Shown here: positions 55,710 through 64,000 of the stretch, in pieces
Layout of the letters: each line of letters starts with the position of its first letter
Position numbering within the stretch: the stretch's first letter is position 1
Source: Solirubrobacterales bacterium
Lineage (GTDB): Bacteria > Actinomycetota > Thermoleophilia > Solirubrobacterales > Solirubrobacteraceae
Reading direction: 5' to 3'
DNA length: 64,000 bases
Assembly: GCA_947474595.1 (NCBI GenBank)
Contig: CANJIV010000004.1
Coordinates: forward strand, 1 to 64,000
Made by a program: the position numbers and the translations under genes
Notes under the pieces: generated by a model
Databases searched by the model: none
Seen by the model: the letters and a program-made list of their open reading frames with translations, nothing else
What the model was told of the DNA's origin: nothing

Positions 55710-57011
55710 ATGTCATGGGATTTCTCAACTGAACCGGAGTTTCAGGCACAGCTGGATTGGATGCGGGAGTTTGTGAAAGAGGAAATCTGGCCGCTGGAGA
55801 CGCTCCTCGATGAGATTGGCCACGAAGGGCTAGTTAAGGCGATGGTGCCGCTACAGGAGCAAGTTAGGCAGCGCGGGCTGTGGGCGGCACACCTCGACCA
55901 CGAGCTCGGCGGCCAGGGCTTTGGCCAAGTCAAGCTCGGACTAATGCACGAGATTCTCGGTAGCTCCCCGATTGCACCCTTCGCCTTTGGCAACCAGGCG
56001 CCCGACTCGGGCAACTCAGAGATCCTCGCTATGGCCGGTTCGCCCGAGCAGAAGGACCGCTACCTCCACCCGCTACTAGCGGGAGACCTGAAATCGGCGT
56101 TCTCGATGACAGAGCCCGAAACAGCTGGCTCAGACCCTACGCTGCTGCGCTCAACTGCCGTCAAGGACGGCGACGACTACGTCATCAACGGCCACAAGTG
56201 GTACTCGACAAACGCCTCGATCGCAGACTTCCTAATCGTAATGGCGGTCACTGACCCTGAAGCTCGCTCCTATCAACGTGCATCAATGTTCGTAGTCGAT
56301 GTCAACACTCCCGGAGTCGAAATCGTGCGTGACGTCGCAACGATGGAACATCCATCTGAGAGCTACGGCCTCTACGGTAATCACGCAGAGATCGTCTACC
56401 GCGACGTTCGCATTCCCAAGCAGGCCCTGCTTGGGGCGGAGGGATCCGGGTTCTTAATCGCTCAGCAGCGCCTCTATCCCGGGCGTATCCACCACTGCAT
56501 GCGCTGGTTGGGGGTTTCGCGCAGGGCCTTTGACATGCTCTGTGAACGAGCTCTGACGCGAGAATCTCACGGCTCTCTTCTGGCAGAGAAACAGACGATT
56601 CAGAACTGGATCGCCGACTCAACTGCGCAGATGCAGGCCGCGCGTCTGATGACGCTACATGCCGCATGGAAGATGGATACAGAGGGAGTCGCCGCCGCTC
56701 GCCAAGACATTTCGCTGATTAAGTTCTTCGGCGCTCAGGTGCTTCACGATGTTGTCGACCGTGCGCTGCAGACACACGGCTCGCTGGGCTACTCCACGGA
56801 TATGCCACTCGAGGCGATGTACCGTGCTGCTCGTGGCGCGCGCTTCTACGACGGCCCCGACGAGGTCCACCGCCAATCGGTTGCGCGCCAAGTGCTTCGC
56901 GGATACTCAGCCCCCGACGACGGCGTTCCTAGCGACCACATCCCGACGCGGCGAATTGCGGCTCGTGAACGATTTGCCGACCTGTTGGAGGCGGTGACCT
57001 CAAACGACTGA
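55710..57011 (+). CDS. Acyl-CoA dehydrogenase
   Basis: 433 residues. FAD flavoprotein that introduces a 2,3-double bond into acyl-CoA. Seen: LDHELGGQGFGQVKLGLM, FSMTEPETAGSDPTLLRSTA (FAD site), GHKWYSTNASIADFLIV, and the C-terminal ALQTHGSLGYSTDMPLEAMY. The catalytic base Glu position is not certain. The longer-than-usual N-terminus fits the 'medium-length ACAD10/11-like' group. RBS AAGGAG is 12-17 bp upstream of the ATG. Confidence 0.92.
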   Translation: MSWDFSTEPEFQAQLDWMREFVKEEIWPLETLLDEIGHEGLVKAMVPLQEQVRQRGLWAAHLDHELGGQGFGQVKLGLMHEILGSSPIAPFAFGNQAPDSGNSEILAMAGSPEQKDRYLHPLLAGDLKSAFSMTEPETAGSDPTLLRSTAVKDGDDYVINGHKWYSTNASIADFLIVMAVTDPEARSYQRASMFVVDVNTPGVEIVRDVATMEHPSESYGLYGNHAEIVYRDVRIPKQALLGAEGSGFLIAQQRLYPGRIHHCMRWLGVSRRAFDMLCERALTRESHGSLLAEKQTIQNWIADSTAQMQAARLMTLHAAWKMDTEGVAAARQDISLIKFFGAQVLHDVVDRALQTHGSLGYSTDMPLEAMYRAARGARFYDGPDEVHRQSVARQVLRGYSAPDDGVPSDHIPTRRIAARERFADLLEAVTSND

Positions 57012-57090
57012 GGATCTGCCATCGGTTGAGCACCCGGACAGCCGCGGTGGTCTATCTGTAAGGCTGCTGATCTTTGCCCTTGTTCTGCAG

Positions 57091-57963
57091 TTGCTGTTGG
57101 CTGGTGGGTTGATCTACTTCGCGATCAACGGCTTCCCGGGGTTTGGTCCCAGTGGCAACTCTGATGCCCACGCCGCAGCCCCCACCACGCCCACCCCTAC
57201 CGTCAACCGCTTTGATTCGGCCCGCGCATTTGCCCTCCTAAAGTCACAGGTCGCCATGGGCCAGCGCGAAGCCGGGTCGCCAACTTCACGCAAGCTGGGG
57301 CTGCGCCTGAGGGGCCTCCTACCCAACGGCCGCTTTGAAACAGTCCCTGGCGGCCTACGAAACGTGGTCGGGACTCTGCCAGGGACTCTGCCTGCGATCG
57401 TGATCGGCGCCCACTACGACAGCGAAGCGCTACCGGTCGGCTTCGTCGGCGCCAATGACAGCGCGGCCGGAACGGCTGCCGTAGTAGAGGTCGCGCGCGC
57501 GCTGTCTCGCTATCGCCGGCATGGTGGACCACAGCTGCGCTTTGTCTTATTCGACGGCGAGGAGGAGCCAGCTGGCTCTAAGGATTCCTTCGCTGACGGC
57601 CTGCGTGGAAGTCGAGCCTATGTCCTAGCCCACCCCGGACAGGTCAAGGAGATGATCCTGCTCGACTACGTCGCTAACAAGGGGCTCTCGATTCCACGTG
57701 AGCTGCAATCCGACGTCAAGCTTTGGGGCAATCTCCGGGCGGCGGCGGCTCGGGTAGGCGTCGCTAGCGTCTTTCCAAATAGCACTCAAGGTGGAGTCTG
57801 GGACGACCACACAGCCTTCGCCGATGCGGGCATCCCTGCGATCGACCTAATCGACTTCAGCTATCAGTACCGCGATACGCTCCAAGACACCGTAGACAAA
57901 GTCTGTGCGAGCAGCCTCGACACAGTCGGGGAGACCGTCGTTGAACTGATCCGGCGTCGATGA
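57091..57963 (+). CDS. M28-family zinc aminopeptidase-like protein, membrane-anchored or secreted
   Basis: 290 residues from TTG 57091. An N-terminal hydrophobic segment (LLLAGGLIYFAI) is followed by a Pro/Thr linker. Zinc site: His in IGAHYDSEAL, bridging Asp in ANDSAAG, catalytic Glu pair in FDGEEEPAG, and the late His in WDDHTAFADAGIP. M28 enzymes remove N-terminal residues from peptides outside the cell. The open frame extends upstream to 56998 and adds a longer helix (LLIFALVLQLLLAGG), but there is no ATG or GTG, so the start is uncertain. Confidence 0.85.
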   Translation: MLLAGGLIYFAINGFPGFGPSGNSDAHAAAPTTPTPTVNRFDSARAFALLKSQVAMGQREAGSPTSRKLGLRLRGLLPNGRFETVPGGLRNVVGTLPGTLPAIVIGAHYDSEALPVGFVGANDSAAGTAAVVEVARALSRYRRHGGPQLRFVLFDGEEEPAGSKDSFADGLRGSRAYVLAHPGQVKEMILLDYVANKGLSIPRELQSDVKLWGNLRAAAARVGVASVFPNSTQGGVWDDHTAFADAGIPAIDLIDFSYQYRDTLQDTVDKVCASSLDTVGETVVELIRRR

Positions 57964-58015
57964 AATCCTCCCGCAAAGCGATCTACAGACAACTACGTCC
58001 GTACACTCAGTAGCG

Positions 58016-58975
58016 ATGGCGCCCTCCCCTACAAAGATCCTTCTGGCCGCGCCGCGTGGGTACTGCGCCGGAGTTGACCGTGCAGTACAGACCGTCGAGC
58101 ATGCGCTTTCCCTCTACGGCGCTCCGGTCTACGTGCGCAAGGAGATCGTTCACAACAAGCACGTCGTTGAGGAGCTACGCGGCCGTGGGGCTATCTTCGT
58201 CGAAGAAGAGACCGAGGTGCCCAAGGGCGCCACCGTCGTCTTTTCAGCTCACGGCGTTGCGCCCAGCGTGCACGAGAACGCTGCCGCGCGCAACCTCTTC
58301 GCAATCGACGCTACCTGCCCGCTCGTCACCAAGGTCCACGTCGAGGCCAAGAAGTTCGCCCTCGAGGGCTACACGATCGTGCTGATCGGCCATGCCGGCC
58401 ATGAGGAGGTTGAAGGGACGATGGGAGAGGCGCCGGACCACATCGTCCTGATCGAAACCGAAGAAGACGTCGAGCGCCTTGAAGTTGAGGATCCCGAGAA
58501 GCTCGCCTACATCTCTCAGACAACACTCTCGGTCGATGAGACCCGTGCGATCATCAACAAGCTCAGGGCCAAGTTCCCGGCGATGATTGGGCCGCGCACA
58601 GACGACATCTGTTACGCCACAACCAACCGCCAAGCCGCCGTCAAGCAGATGGCCGTTCACTGCGACCTAGTGTTGGTGATCGGATCTCGCAACTCCTCAA
58701 ACTCAAACCGCCTTGTTGAGGTCGCCCGCGAGCATGGCGCCGCATCGCACTTGATCGATAACAGCACGCAGGTGCTCGACGAGTGGCTTGAAGGGGTCGG
58801 CGTATTAGGGATCACCTCCGGAGCAAGCGCGCCCGAAGGCCTCGTACTTGATCTAGTTGAGTTCTTCCGTGCCCGAGGTACGACGCAGGTCGAGGAGTTC
58901 GAGGTCATCAAGGAAGACGTGCGCTTCATGCTCCCTAAGACGATCCGCCAGGCCCTCGCTGCGCAGTCCGCATGA
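58016..58975 (+). CDS. ispH: 4-Hydroxy-3-methylbut-2-enyl diphosphate reductase
   Basis: 319 residues. Last step of the MEP isoprenoid pathway, making IPP and DMAPP with a [4Fe-4S] cluster. The three cluster cysteines are in APRGYCAGVDRAV (C17), DATCPLVTKVH (~103) and DDICYATTNRQ (~199). HKNHVVEELRG-type HNKHVVEELRG and ITSGASAPEGLV are also conserved. Isolated from other MEP genes. Isoprenoids would feed quinones and the carotenoid-type pathway suggested nearby. Confidence 0.97.
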   Translation: MAPSPTKILLAAPRGYCAGVDRAVQTVEHALSLYGAPVYVRKEIVHNKHVVEELRGRGAIFVEEETEVPKGATVVFSAHGVAPSVHENAAARNLFAIDATCPLVTKVHVEAKKFALEGYTIVLIGHAGHEEVEGTMGEAPDHIVLIETEEDVERLEVEDPEKLAYISQTTLSVDETRAIINKLRAKFPAMIGPRTDDICYATTNRQAAVKQMAVHCDLVLVIGSRNSSNSNRLVEVAREHGAASHLIDNSTQVLDEWLEGVGVLGITSGASAPEGLVLDLVEFFRARGTTQVEEFEVIKEDVRFMLPKTIRQALAAQSA

Positions 58976-59004
58976 AGCGGGGCCGGGAGCGCCCGATCGT
59001 CTTC

Positions 59005-59748
59005 CTACTGAGCTAAGCCGGGCGTGAAGCAGACCGCCTCACAGACAACCCCATCACCGATCTCGAGCTCAAGCGTGCCTGCTGTATGTACGGGATGCTC
59101 GATTAGGGCATAACAGCCAGGGTGAGTCACCGAAATCTCGCGTCCGGCGACGCGCACCACCCCCTCACCGTCTAAGACCGCCCACACTCCGCCAGCTTCA
59201 TAGGGGCCGCTATAGGGCCCAGCGACGTCTTCGCTCTGAGCGACTATCAAAGACCCTGGCTCATCCGCTGGCGTCAACATCGCCATCGGCTCCTGCTCAA
59301 CTCCGAGAAGGGATTGGATCGCTAGCTCGGTCTCGGCGTAATCGCCCTCGCCGTAGTGAAAGTCCACGAGCACACCCTTGTGGTCCCACAGGTAGCGCGC
59401 TGGCCAGCCAGCGTTCTCATAGAGATCCCAGACGATTAGATCGAGATCGATCGCAACGGGGTACTCAATACCTAGCCTTGCGCACGCCGCACGCACGCTC
59501 TGCTCGGTAGAAGAAGCCTCAAAGCCCGATGCGTGGACGCCGATAACCCGTAGCCCTTTAAGTTCGTAACGCCGGTGAAACTCGCGCATGTAGGGCAACG
59601 TACGCAGTGAGTTAACGCGACAAAAGTCCCAAAACTCCAGCAACACCGGTTGACCGGCCTGCTGGTCGATGTGTCCCTGGGCACCGTCTACCCACGGCAA
59701 CTGAGGCGGGAATGGCGGAGCGATAATCGTGTCAACAGTGGGGCGCAC
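59005..59748 (-). CDS. Thioredoxin-fold protein lacking the CXXC motif (DipZ/TlpA-like)
   Basis: 247 residues. A redoxin-like N-terminal domain: PVLLEFWDFCRVNSLRTLPY aligns with FWxxxCxNCxRTLPY of DipZ-type proteins, but the second Cys is Ser (C-R-V-N-S), so no disulfide can form there. RVIGVHASGFEASSTEQSVR is the next conserved strand. A C-terminal beta domain (~150-247) resembles the carbohydrate-binding-like part of DipZ. No signal peptide is seen. Likely a non-redox or single-Cys derivative. Confidence 0.78.
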   Translation of the reverse strand: MRPTVDTIIAPPFPPQLPWVDGAQGHIDQQAGQPVLLEFWDFCRVNSLRTLPYMREFHRRYELKGLRVIGVHASGFEASSTEQSVRAACARLGIEYPVAIDLDLIVWDLYENAGWPARYLWDHKGVLVDFHYGEGDYAETELAIQSLLGVEQEPMAMLTPADEPGSLIVAQSEDVAGPYSGPYEAGGVWAVLDGEGVVRVAGREISVTHPGCYALIEHPVHTAGTLELEIGDGVVCEAVCFTPGLAQ

Positions 59749-59804
59749 AGGCCGGGCGAGGCTAGCGGATGTGCGAGCGAGACCGACGGCTCGCGCTCAC
59801 ACCT

Positions 59805-61259
59805 TCAGCGACCGGCACGTACAGCCGCCGCGATCGTGCGCCCTGCCAAGGCCACGGCCATCGTCGACTGGCCGGGCACAACGCTGTCGCCAACCATCCA
59901 GATACCAGGGCCAATTCGAGGTGGAAAAGGGAGCGGTGGCGGGGTGCCTGCAAGGGCCGGGAAGCCGCCGACACGACCACCAGCGCGCCCGGCAAACTCA
60001 ACCCAAGTTTCGGGAGTCGCGGTGATCACATTCGTCGCACTGGGTAGGTGGGGTGCCAACAGCTCCAACACCGCCGCCTGCGAGGCTGCCTTGAGATCGT
60101 TGTAAGCACTGCCGCGACCAGGCCACTGGTCGCGGCGAGAGTGCACTGAGACCGTAGCCGGACGTAGCCCCTGCGGTGTCTGGCGCTCTTCTGCTGCAAT
60201 CGAAACAAAGACGCTTTGACGATCGCCGAGCACCGAACCGACCGGCGATTCAATCTGTATGAAACGCCCCATCTCAGGAAGATCATCAGCCGGTAGGGTG
60301 ATGTAGAGGCACAGCGCCCCCCAGACCTGCCGCTGAGCCGCTAAGCGGCGCTCGTGGCGGGCAGGCAGCTGCCCTAGTAGGCGACGCGCATCCCACGGGG
60401 TGACGTTGAGGACGACAGCATCAGTCGCGAGGCGCCGACCCGATGCGAGTGTGACTAGGCGTCGCTCGACAGTAACCGCCTCGTCAGTGACCAGCTCACC
60501 ACCAAGCTCCTTAAAGCGGCGGCCCAGTGCCTCTGCCAACGACCCCATCCCACCCTTTAGCACGGCCGTGCCGCGGTGAGGCAAGACGAGAGCCAGCGCA
60601 GCGTATAACGACATCGCCTCGCTGGCCGGAGCCTGTGCGGTGATCAGTAGTTGGAGGTCGCAGAAGCGGTGGAACGCTCCCCCATCAAGGCCATGGCGGC
60701 TCAGTAGGTCAACTAAGGGTCGCGCGATCATCGGCGCTAGCCGAGCCGCCTTGCGCGGTGACGTCGAGGTCATAATCCGTGCCCAGTCCTCGACACGTGT
60801 GGGCGGCAAAGGCGGGCGACGCAGCGCGGCCTCCAAGACGATATCTGATGCCATTTCGCACTCCTCCCAAAACCCTTCAATGCGAGGACCGAAGACGGCA
60901 GCGGCTTCCGCAAGCCAGCGGGCACGATCAACCCAACGGTTCACCGCAAAGCCCTCGCCGTGAACCTCCCACGCGCTAGGAGGAGTGTGGTGAGGCAGCT
61001 CCACCTCCAAATCAGCAAGCACACCGCCGAGCAGGCCTGGATGATCAAGGCCGAAGCAGAGCGTCGCGCCGGCGTCGTATGCGACTCCGGCTAGATTGAA
61101 GGTCGTCGCGCAGCCTCCGAGATGGCGGCGTTCGACTAAAACGACCTTGATTCCGAAGCGCGCTAGCTCGCAAGCCGCCGTGAGGCCTCCGATGCCAGCG
61201 CCGACGATCACGACATGGCGCGGACCGCGACGGTTGGTGTTTGACGTAATCGAACCCAC
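59805..61259 (-). CDS. FAD-dependent carotenoid desaturase/isomerase-like oxidoreductase (CrtI/CrtD-type)
   Basis: 484 residues. FAD loop VVIVGAGIGGLTAACELARF at ~15-34, then VLVERRHLGGCATTFNLAGV. The body has YDAGATLCFGL and TAVLKGGMGSLAEALGRRF, and the C-terminal FAD block is WMVGDSVVPGQSTMAVALAG. These features place it in the phytoene desaturase-related family (CrtI, CrtD, CrtO or CrtISO-like). The specific step cannot be told. No other carotenoid gene lies within the window. Confidence 0.85.
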   Translation of the reverse strand: MGSITSNTNRRGPRHVVIVGAGIGGLTAACELARFGIKVVLVERRHLGGCATTFNLAGVAYDAGATLCFGLDHPGLLGGVLADLEVELPHHTPPSAWEVHGEGFAVNRWVDRARWLAEAAAVFGPRIEGFWEECEMASDIVLEAALRRPPLPPTRVEDWARIMTSTSPRKAARLAPMIARPLVDLLSRHGLDGGAFHRFCDLQLLITAQAPASEAMSLYAALALVLPHRGTAVLKGGMGSLAEALGRRFKELGGELVTDEAVTVERRLVTLASGRRLATDAVVLNVTPWDARRLLGQLPARHERRLAAQRQVWGALCLYITLPADDLPEMGRFIQIESPVGSVLGDRQSVFVSIAAEERQTPQGLRPATVSVHSRRDQWPGRGSAYNDLKAASQAAVLELLAPHLPSATNVITATPETWVEFAGRAGGRVGGFPALAGTPPPLPFPPRIGPGIWMVGDSVVPGQSTMAVALAGRTIAAAVRAGR

Positions 61260-61345
61260 CGTGACATCATTCGCAGTATCAACGAGTAGAGATCACTTCG
61301 ATCGCCTAGCTCGGTCGGACCATCCAACCGTTAGAGGAGACAAAA

Positions 61346-62164
61346 ATGCGTAAGTTCGCAATCGCAGCAGCAATCGCAGCATTACCACTCATGTTGGCAG
61401 CGCCAGCGCTCGCGGCGCCGACTTCAACCTTCAAGCTGGGCGTAGTCCCGAACAAAGCCAGCAAGACCGCTGTTCTCACGACATCACTGACCTACGCAGA
61501 CACCCAGGGTAACGACGTCTTGGTCGTTCCACTTCAGTTCACCGACATCACCCTGCCTAAGGGCTTCGTGTTCGACACAGCCTTCCTCAATAACAAGGCA
61601 AACCAGTGTGATTCCAAGAAGGTCCAACAGGTGACCAAGGACCCAACCAAGGACTGTCCAAAATCCAGCCTTTTGGGCTTCGGTGGCGCAGGCTTCGTTG
61701 CAGTAGCGGGCACCACACAGATACCCGCAAACACAGTGAAGATCGACAAGCCGGGTGCACCAAGCGCAAACAAGGGCGTACTTGTCTACAACGCGAAGGT
61801 CCGTAGCGACGTCAATGCGACACCCGAAGACTCAAACCATGTCGCGCCGCAGTGCAAGGACAAGCCGACGTTCTTCATCTTCTCCAATGCAATCGTGCCG
61901 ATCCAAGACCAGCGGGTGTTCCCCGGCTGCTTCGTAACCGTTGCTGGTAGGTCCGTAATCCGTGTGCCAATCTACAAGATTTTGGTAGCCGGCCTGATGG
62001 TCTCGGTCGTGAAGTTTGAAACGACAATTAAGGGCGTCAAGACGGGCACCTGCCCGACTGGTGGCTGGAAGTCCTCCGCTACGACCACATTCCGTGACAG
62101 TCTCGGCAATCCCGGTACCGTCAAGTACACGGCCAACAGCGCAGCAACTCGCTGCACCAAGTAG
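61346..62164 (+). CDS. Secreted hypothetical protein A of a related pair
   Basis: 272 residues. Signal peptide RKFAIAAAIAALPLMLAAPALA. The mature part is beta-rich and contains LPKGFVFDTAFLNNKANQCD, a CPKSSLLGFGGAGF segment and the C-terminal GTCPTGGWKSSATTTF. It resembles actinobacterial secreted proteins with LPxGFxF...CPxxSxxGxGxA motifs. Strong RBS AGAGGAGA precedes the ATG. Ends with a perfect intrinsic-type terminator at 62188. Abundant secretion is likely; function unknown. Confidence 0.75.
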   Translation: MRKFAIAAAIAALPLMLAAPALAAPTSTFKLGVVPNKASKTAVLTTSLTYADTQGNDVLVVPLQFTDITLPKGFVFDTAFLNNKANQCDSKKVQQVTKDPTKDCPKSSLLGFGGAGFVAVAGTTQIPANTVKIDKPGAPSANKGVLVYNAKVRSDVNATPEDSNHVAPQCKDKPTFFIFSNAIVPIQDQRVFPGCFVTVAGRSVIRVPIYKILVAGLMVSVVKFETTIKGVKTGTCPTGGWKSSATTTFRDSLGNPGTVKYTANSAATRCTK

Positions 62165-62187
62165 GCAGTAGTAGAAGCAAAGTTTGT

Positions 62188-62218
62188 AAAGCGGGGTGGC
62201 TCTTGGCCACCCCGCTTT
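62188..62218 (+). terminator. Intrinsic-type terminator after secreted protein A
   Basis: AAAGCGGGGTGGC (62188-62200), loop TCTTG, GCCACCCCGCTTT (62206-62218): a 13-bp perfect stem ending in TTT, followed by CTGCTTT. Located 24 bp after the stop. Confidence 0.85.
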
Positions 62219-62239
62219 CTGCTTTCATCACTCAAACCG

Positions 62240-62938
62240 ATGGCGCCCAGCATCCGTATCCCATTCGCCGCCCTAGCACTCTTTTTTGCACTCATCGCAG
62301 CGGCGGCGCCCGCAAGCGCGGCGCCTAAGTTCAGCGTTCGCCTCAGCGATAACTCCCTAGCACTTTCGCTGGTCACTAACGCGCCGGCCACGGGGGGTCT
62401 GGCGAATGTCTCGCGGATTGCGATCACACTTGCCCCTGGCATCCGGCTCGGCTCGGTTGGAAAAACCTGTGCGCGCGCGACCGTGGAGCGCGCGCCACTG
62501 AAGTGTCCAGCCGCATCCAAGATCGGCCTCGGAAAGGCAAGGTGGGCAGCCTACAACCGGTACGTGCCAAAGATCGCCCAACGCATCGACCCGACTTCAC
62601 TGATCACGGCTTTCAACGGTATCGATGGGGAAGTGCTCCTCGCCCTCCCAGTCACCAGACCACTCCCTGAGACGATCTTGCTGTCGGGCCGAGTAGAGCG
62701 CACCGGCAATATCAGCCGCCTAGTTATCACGGTCCCGATGACCTTGATCGCTGGATATGACTTCACGCCGGCCTACTTAGAGCTGCAGCTTGGCGGCCCC
62801 GGCGCTGCCGGGTATGTCAGCCGCAGCGGCAACTGCCCAACGGCGGGCCGGCCGTTCACCGTTGAGCTTCGCTACCGCGCCAATGCCGAAGGCGCCTGGC
62901 CGCGACCGCAGCAGGCTGTGGCGAAAGCAGCCTGCTAA
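62240..62938 (+). CDS. Secreted hypothetical protein B of a related pair
   Basis: 232 residues. Signal peptide RIPFAALALFFALIAAAAPASA. The mature protein has CARATVERAPLKCPAASKIG followed by LGKARW, the same CPxxSKxGxG pattern as protein A, and a C-terminal SGNCPTAGRPFTVELRYR comparable with protein A's GTCPTGGW block. The pair probably arose by duplication and divergence. The gene starts just after the terminator, so it has its own transcript. Function unknown. Confidence 0.7.
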   Translation: MAPSIRIPFAALALFFALIAAAAPASAAPKFSVRLSDNSLALSLVTNAPATGGLANVSRIAITLAPGIRLGSVGKTCARATVERAPLKCPAASKIGLGKARWAAYNRYVPKIAQRIDPTSLITAFNGIDGEVLLALPVTRPLPETILLSGRVERTGNISRLVITVPMTLIAGYDFTPAYLELQLGGPGAAGYVSRSGNCPTAGRPFTVELRYRANAEGAWPRPQQAVAKAAC

Positions 62939-62989
62939 ATAGCCCGAGCCAGCAGCAGCGAGGTCACGGCTGTTGTGTAGATTCAAGCG

Positions 62990-64000
62990 ATGACTCGAGC
63001 TAGCCGAATTACGCTGCTCGTCGTCGTCGCCGCAGTAGCGGCGCTTTTCTTCGGACCGGAGGCGATCGCCCACGGTATAGCCGGTCGCACTGATCTACCA
63101 ATACCGCGCTGGCTCTTCGGCTGGGCCGCCGCGTTGGTCTTGGTAGTTTCGTTTGTCGCCTTGGCGATGCTCTGGCCCAAGCCGCGCCTTGAAGCCGCCC
63201 GCCGACGACGCCTAGTGCGGATTCCAGCAGCGGTTGACCCGATCTGCGCAGTGATCGGAGTCGCTCTCTTCACCGTCGTTGTCTACGCAGGATTAGCCGG
63301 AACACAGAGCGCGGTGGCTAACATCGCGCCGCGCTTCATCTACATCTTCTTCTGGGTAGGGCTCGTGGTCGCCAGCGTAGCTTTCGGAGACCTATTCCGA
63401 CTTTTTAACCCTTGGCGCGCGATCGCTAGGGCCGTCGCCTGGGGGATAAGACGCATCTCCCCTGACGGCCTGCCAAGGCCGATCGCCTACCCGGAACGCT
63501 TGGGCCGCTGGCCTGCGGTCGTGGGACTCTTTGCCTTCGCTTGGATCGAACTGGTCTTGCCAAGTCAAGATCGCACAATGCCATCCACGCTGTCGACTTT
63601 AGCGCTCGTATATGCGGCGGTGCAGTTCATTGGCATGAGCGTTTATGGGATAGAGCGCTGGACCCAGCGCGGCGATGGTTTTTCAGTCTACTTCGGCCTG
63701 TTCGCTGCACTCTCAATCTTCGAACGGCGCGAATCGACGCTCTACCTGCGACCGCCACTAGTTGGAGCAACGAGCCTCAAACGGCTCCCGGGGACCGCAG
63801 CACTGCTCTCGGTGATGATTGGAGCGACCGCATTTGATGGCGCATCAGAGGGCGAGTTGTGGCGTAGCGTAGGCCCGAAGCTGCAGGAGTTTTTTGTCGC
63901 TCGTGGGGCCGGATTAGAGGTCGGCCTAGAGCTTGCGTACACAGTCGGACTCTTGCTGATGATCTTGCTTATTGCAGGCATCTACCGCATCGGTGTCTAC
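62990..64000 (+). CDS. Multi-spanning membrane protein of the 'fenitrothion hydrolase'-annotated family, partial
   Basis: The frame is open from ATG 62990 to the window edge (337 codons), so the gene is incomplete. Several hydrophobic helices occur (for example ITLLVVVAAVAALFFGPEAI, FGWAAALVLVVSFVALAMLW, FIYIFFWVGLVVASVAFGDL). FNPWRAIARAV and LPRPIAYPERLGRWPAVVGL are conserved loop segments of this poorly characterised actinobacterial family; the enzymatic name comes from homology chains and is not proven. An N-terminal AHGIAGRTDLPIP suggests a periplasmic metal-binding-like start. Confidence 0.75.
   Translation, partial: MTRASRITLLVVVAAVAALFFGPEAIAHGIAGRTDLPIPRWLFGWAAALVLVVSFVALAMLWPKPRLEAARRRRLVRIPAAVDPICAVIGVALFTVVVYAGLAGTQSAVANIAPRFIYIFFWVGLVVASVAFGDLFRLFNPWRAIARAVAWGIRRISPDGLPRPIAYPERLGRWPAVVGLFAFAWIELVLPSQDRTMPSTLSTLALVYAAVQFIGMSVYGIERWTQRGDGFSVYFGLFAALSIFERRESTLYLRPPLVGATSLKRLPGTAALLSVMIGATAFDGASEGELWRSVGPKLQEFFVARGAGLEVGLELAYTVGLLLMILLIAGIYRIGVY

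Overview
This window looks like a chromosomal segment of an actinobacterium, most likely of the Thermoleophilia/Solirubrobacterales type. This is inferred from gene content and not from a marker tree. Supporting signs are moderately high G+C, frequent GTG starts, a mycobacterial-type bifunctional dCTP deaminase/dUTPase, a wax ester synthase/DGAT, an MEP-pathway ispH, and several secreted Ala/Thr/Ser-rich or Ig-like proteins. There is also a membrane protein of the kind annotated 'fenitrothion hydrolase' in that group. There is no rRNA, CRISPR array, prophage or plasmid origin. Two tRNA genes are present (Arg-ACG and Ser-GCT).

The left part (1-28 kb) is mostly housekeeping. It holds a CoA-transferase (cut by the edge), a TrpB2-type tryptophan synthase beta chain, an FMN alpha-hydroxyacid oxidase, a TetR-bcp pair, an SixA-like phosphatase, a HAD hydrolase, an EamA transporter and succinic semialdehyde dehydrogenase. 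Next come a cyclophilin, a DEAD-box helicase, a PfkB kinase, dcd, citrate synthase, metF, a divergent metallo-beta-lactamase-fold pair and pyruvate kinase. It ends with a divergent glyoxalase II/glyoxalase I pair, Ppx/GppA with an HD domain, and 6-phosphogluconate dehydrogenase.

The centre (28-38 kb) is more distinctive. A sigma-70-like factor fused to a zinc-finger (ZAS-like) segment, a membrane anchor and an outer tail is followed 19 bp later by a large secreted protein whose frame is broken by a single +1 shift. Next is a five-gene minus-strand cluster, pxpA-BCCP-biotin carboxylase-pxpB-pxpC, laid out like a split urea-carboxylase-type enzyme plus a LamB/YcsF protein. It is bordered by the 3' remnant of an ISAzo13-like transposase on one side and of an M20 dipeptidase on the other.

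The right part (38-64 kb) mixes envelope and secreted functions with metabolism. It contains an MFS exporter, a secreted PPNG-repeat protein, FxsA, STAS, an iron-sulfur assembly (DUF59) protein, wax ester synthase, a glucuronyl C5-epimerase-like protein and a low-G+C arylsulfotransferase. Further right are a degraded stretch next to tRNA-Arg, a giant secreted protease with two complete subtilisin domains, and a GH18-like secreted protein. The window closes with acyl-CoA dehydrogenase, an M28 peptidase, ispH, a thioredoxin-fold protein lacking its CXXC, a carotenoid-desaturase-like oxidoreductase, two related secreted proteins and the partial membrane protein.

The most unusual non-coding signal is a ~52-54 nt imperfect hairpin present twice (11920-11971 and 28257-28310). 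It has a nearly invariant 37-nt right part and a left arm that differs in sequence while keeping much of the pairing.
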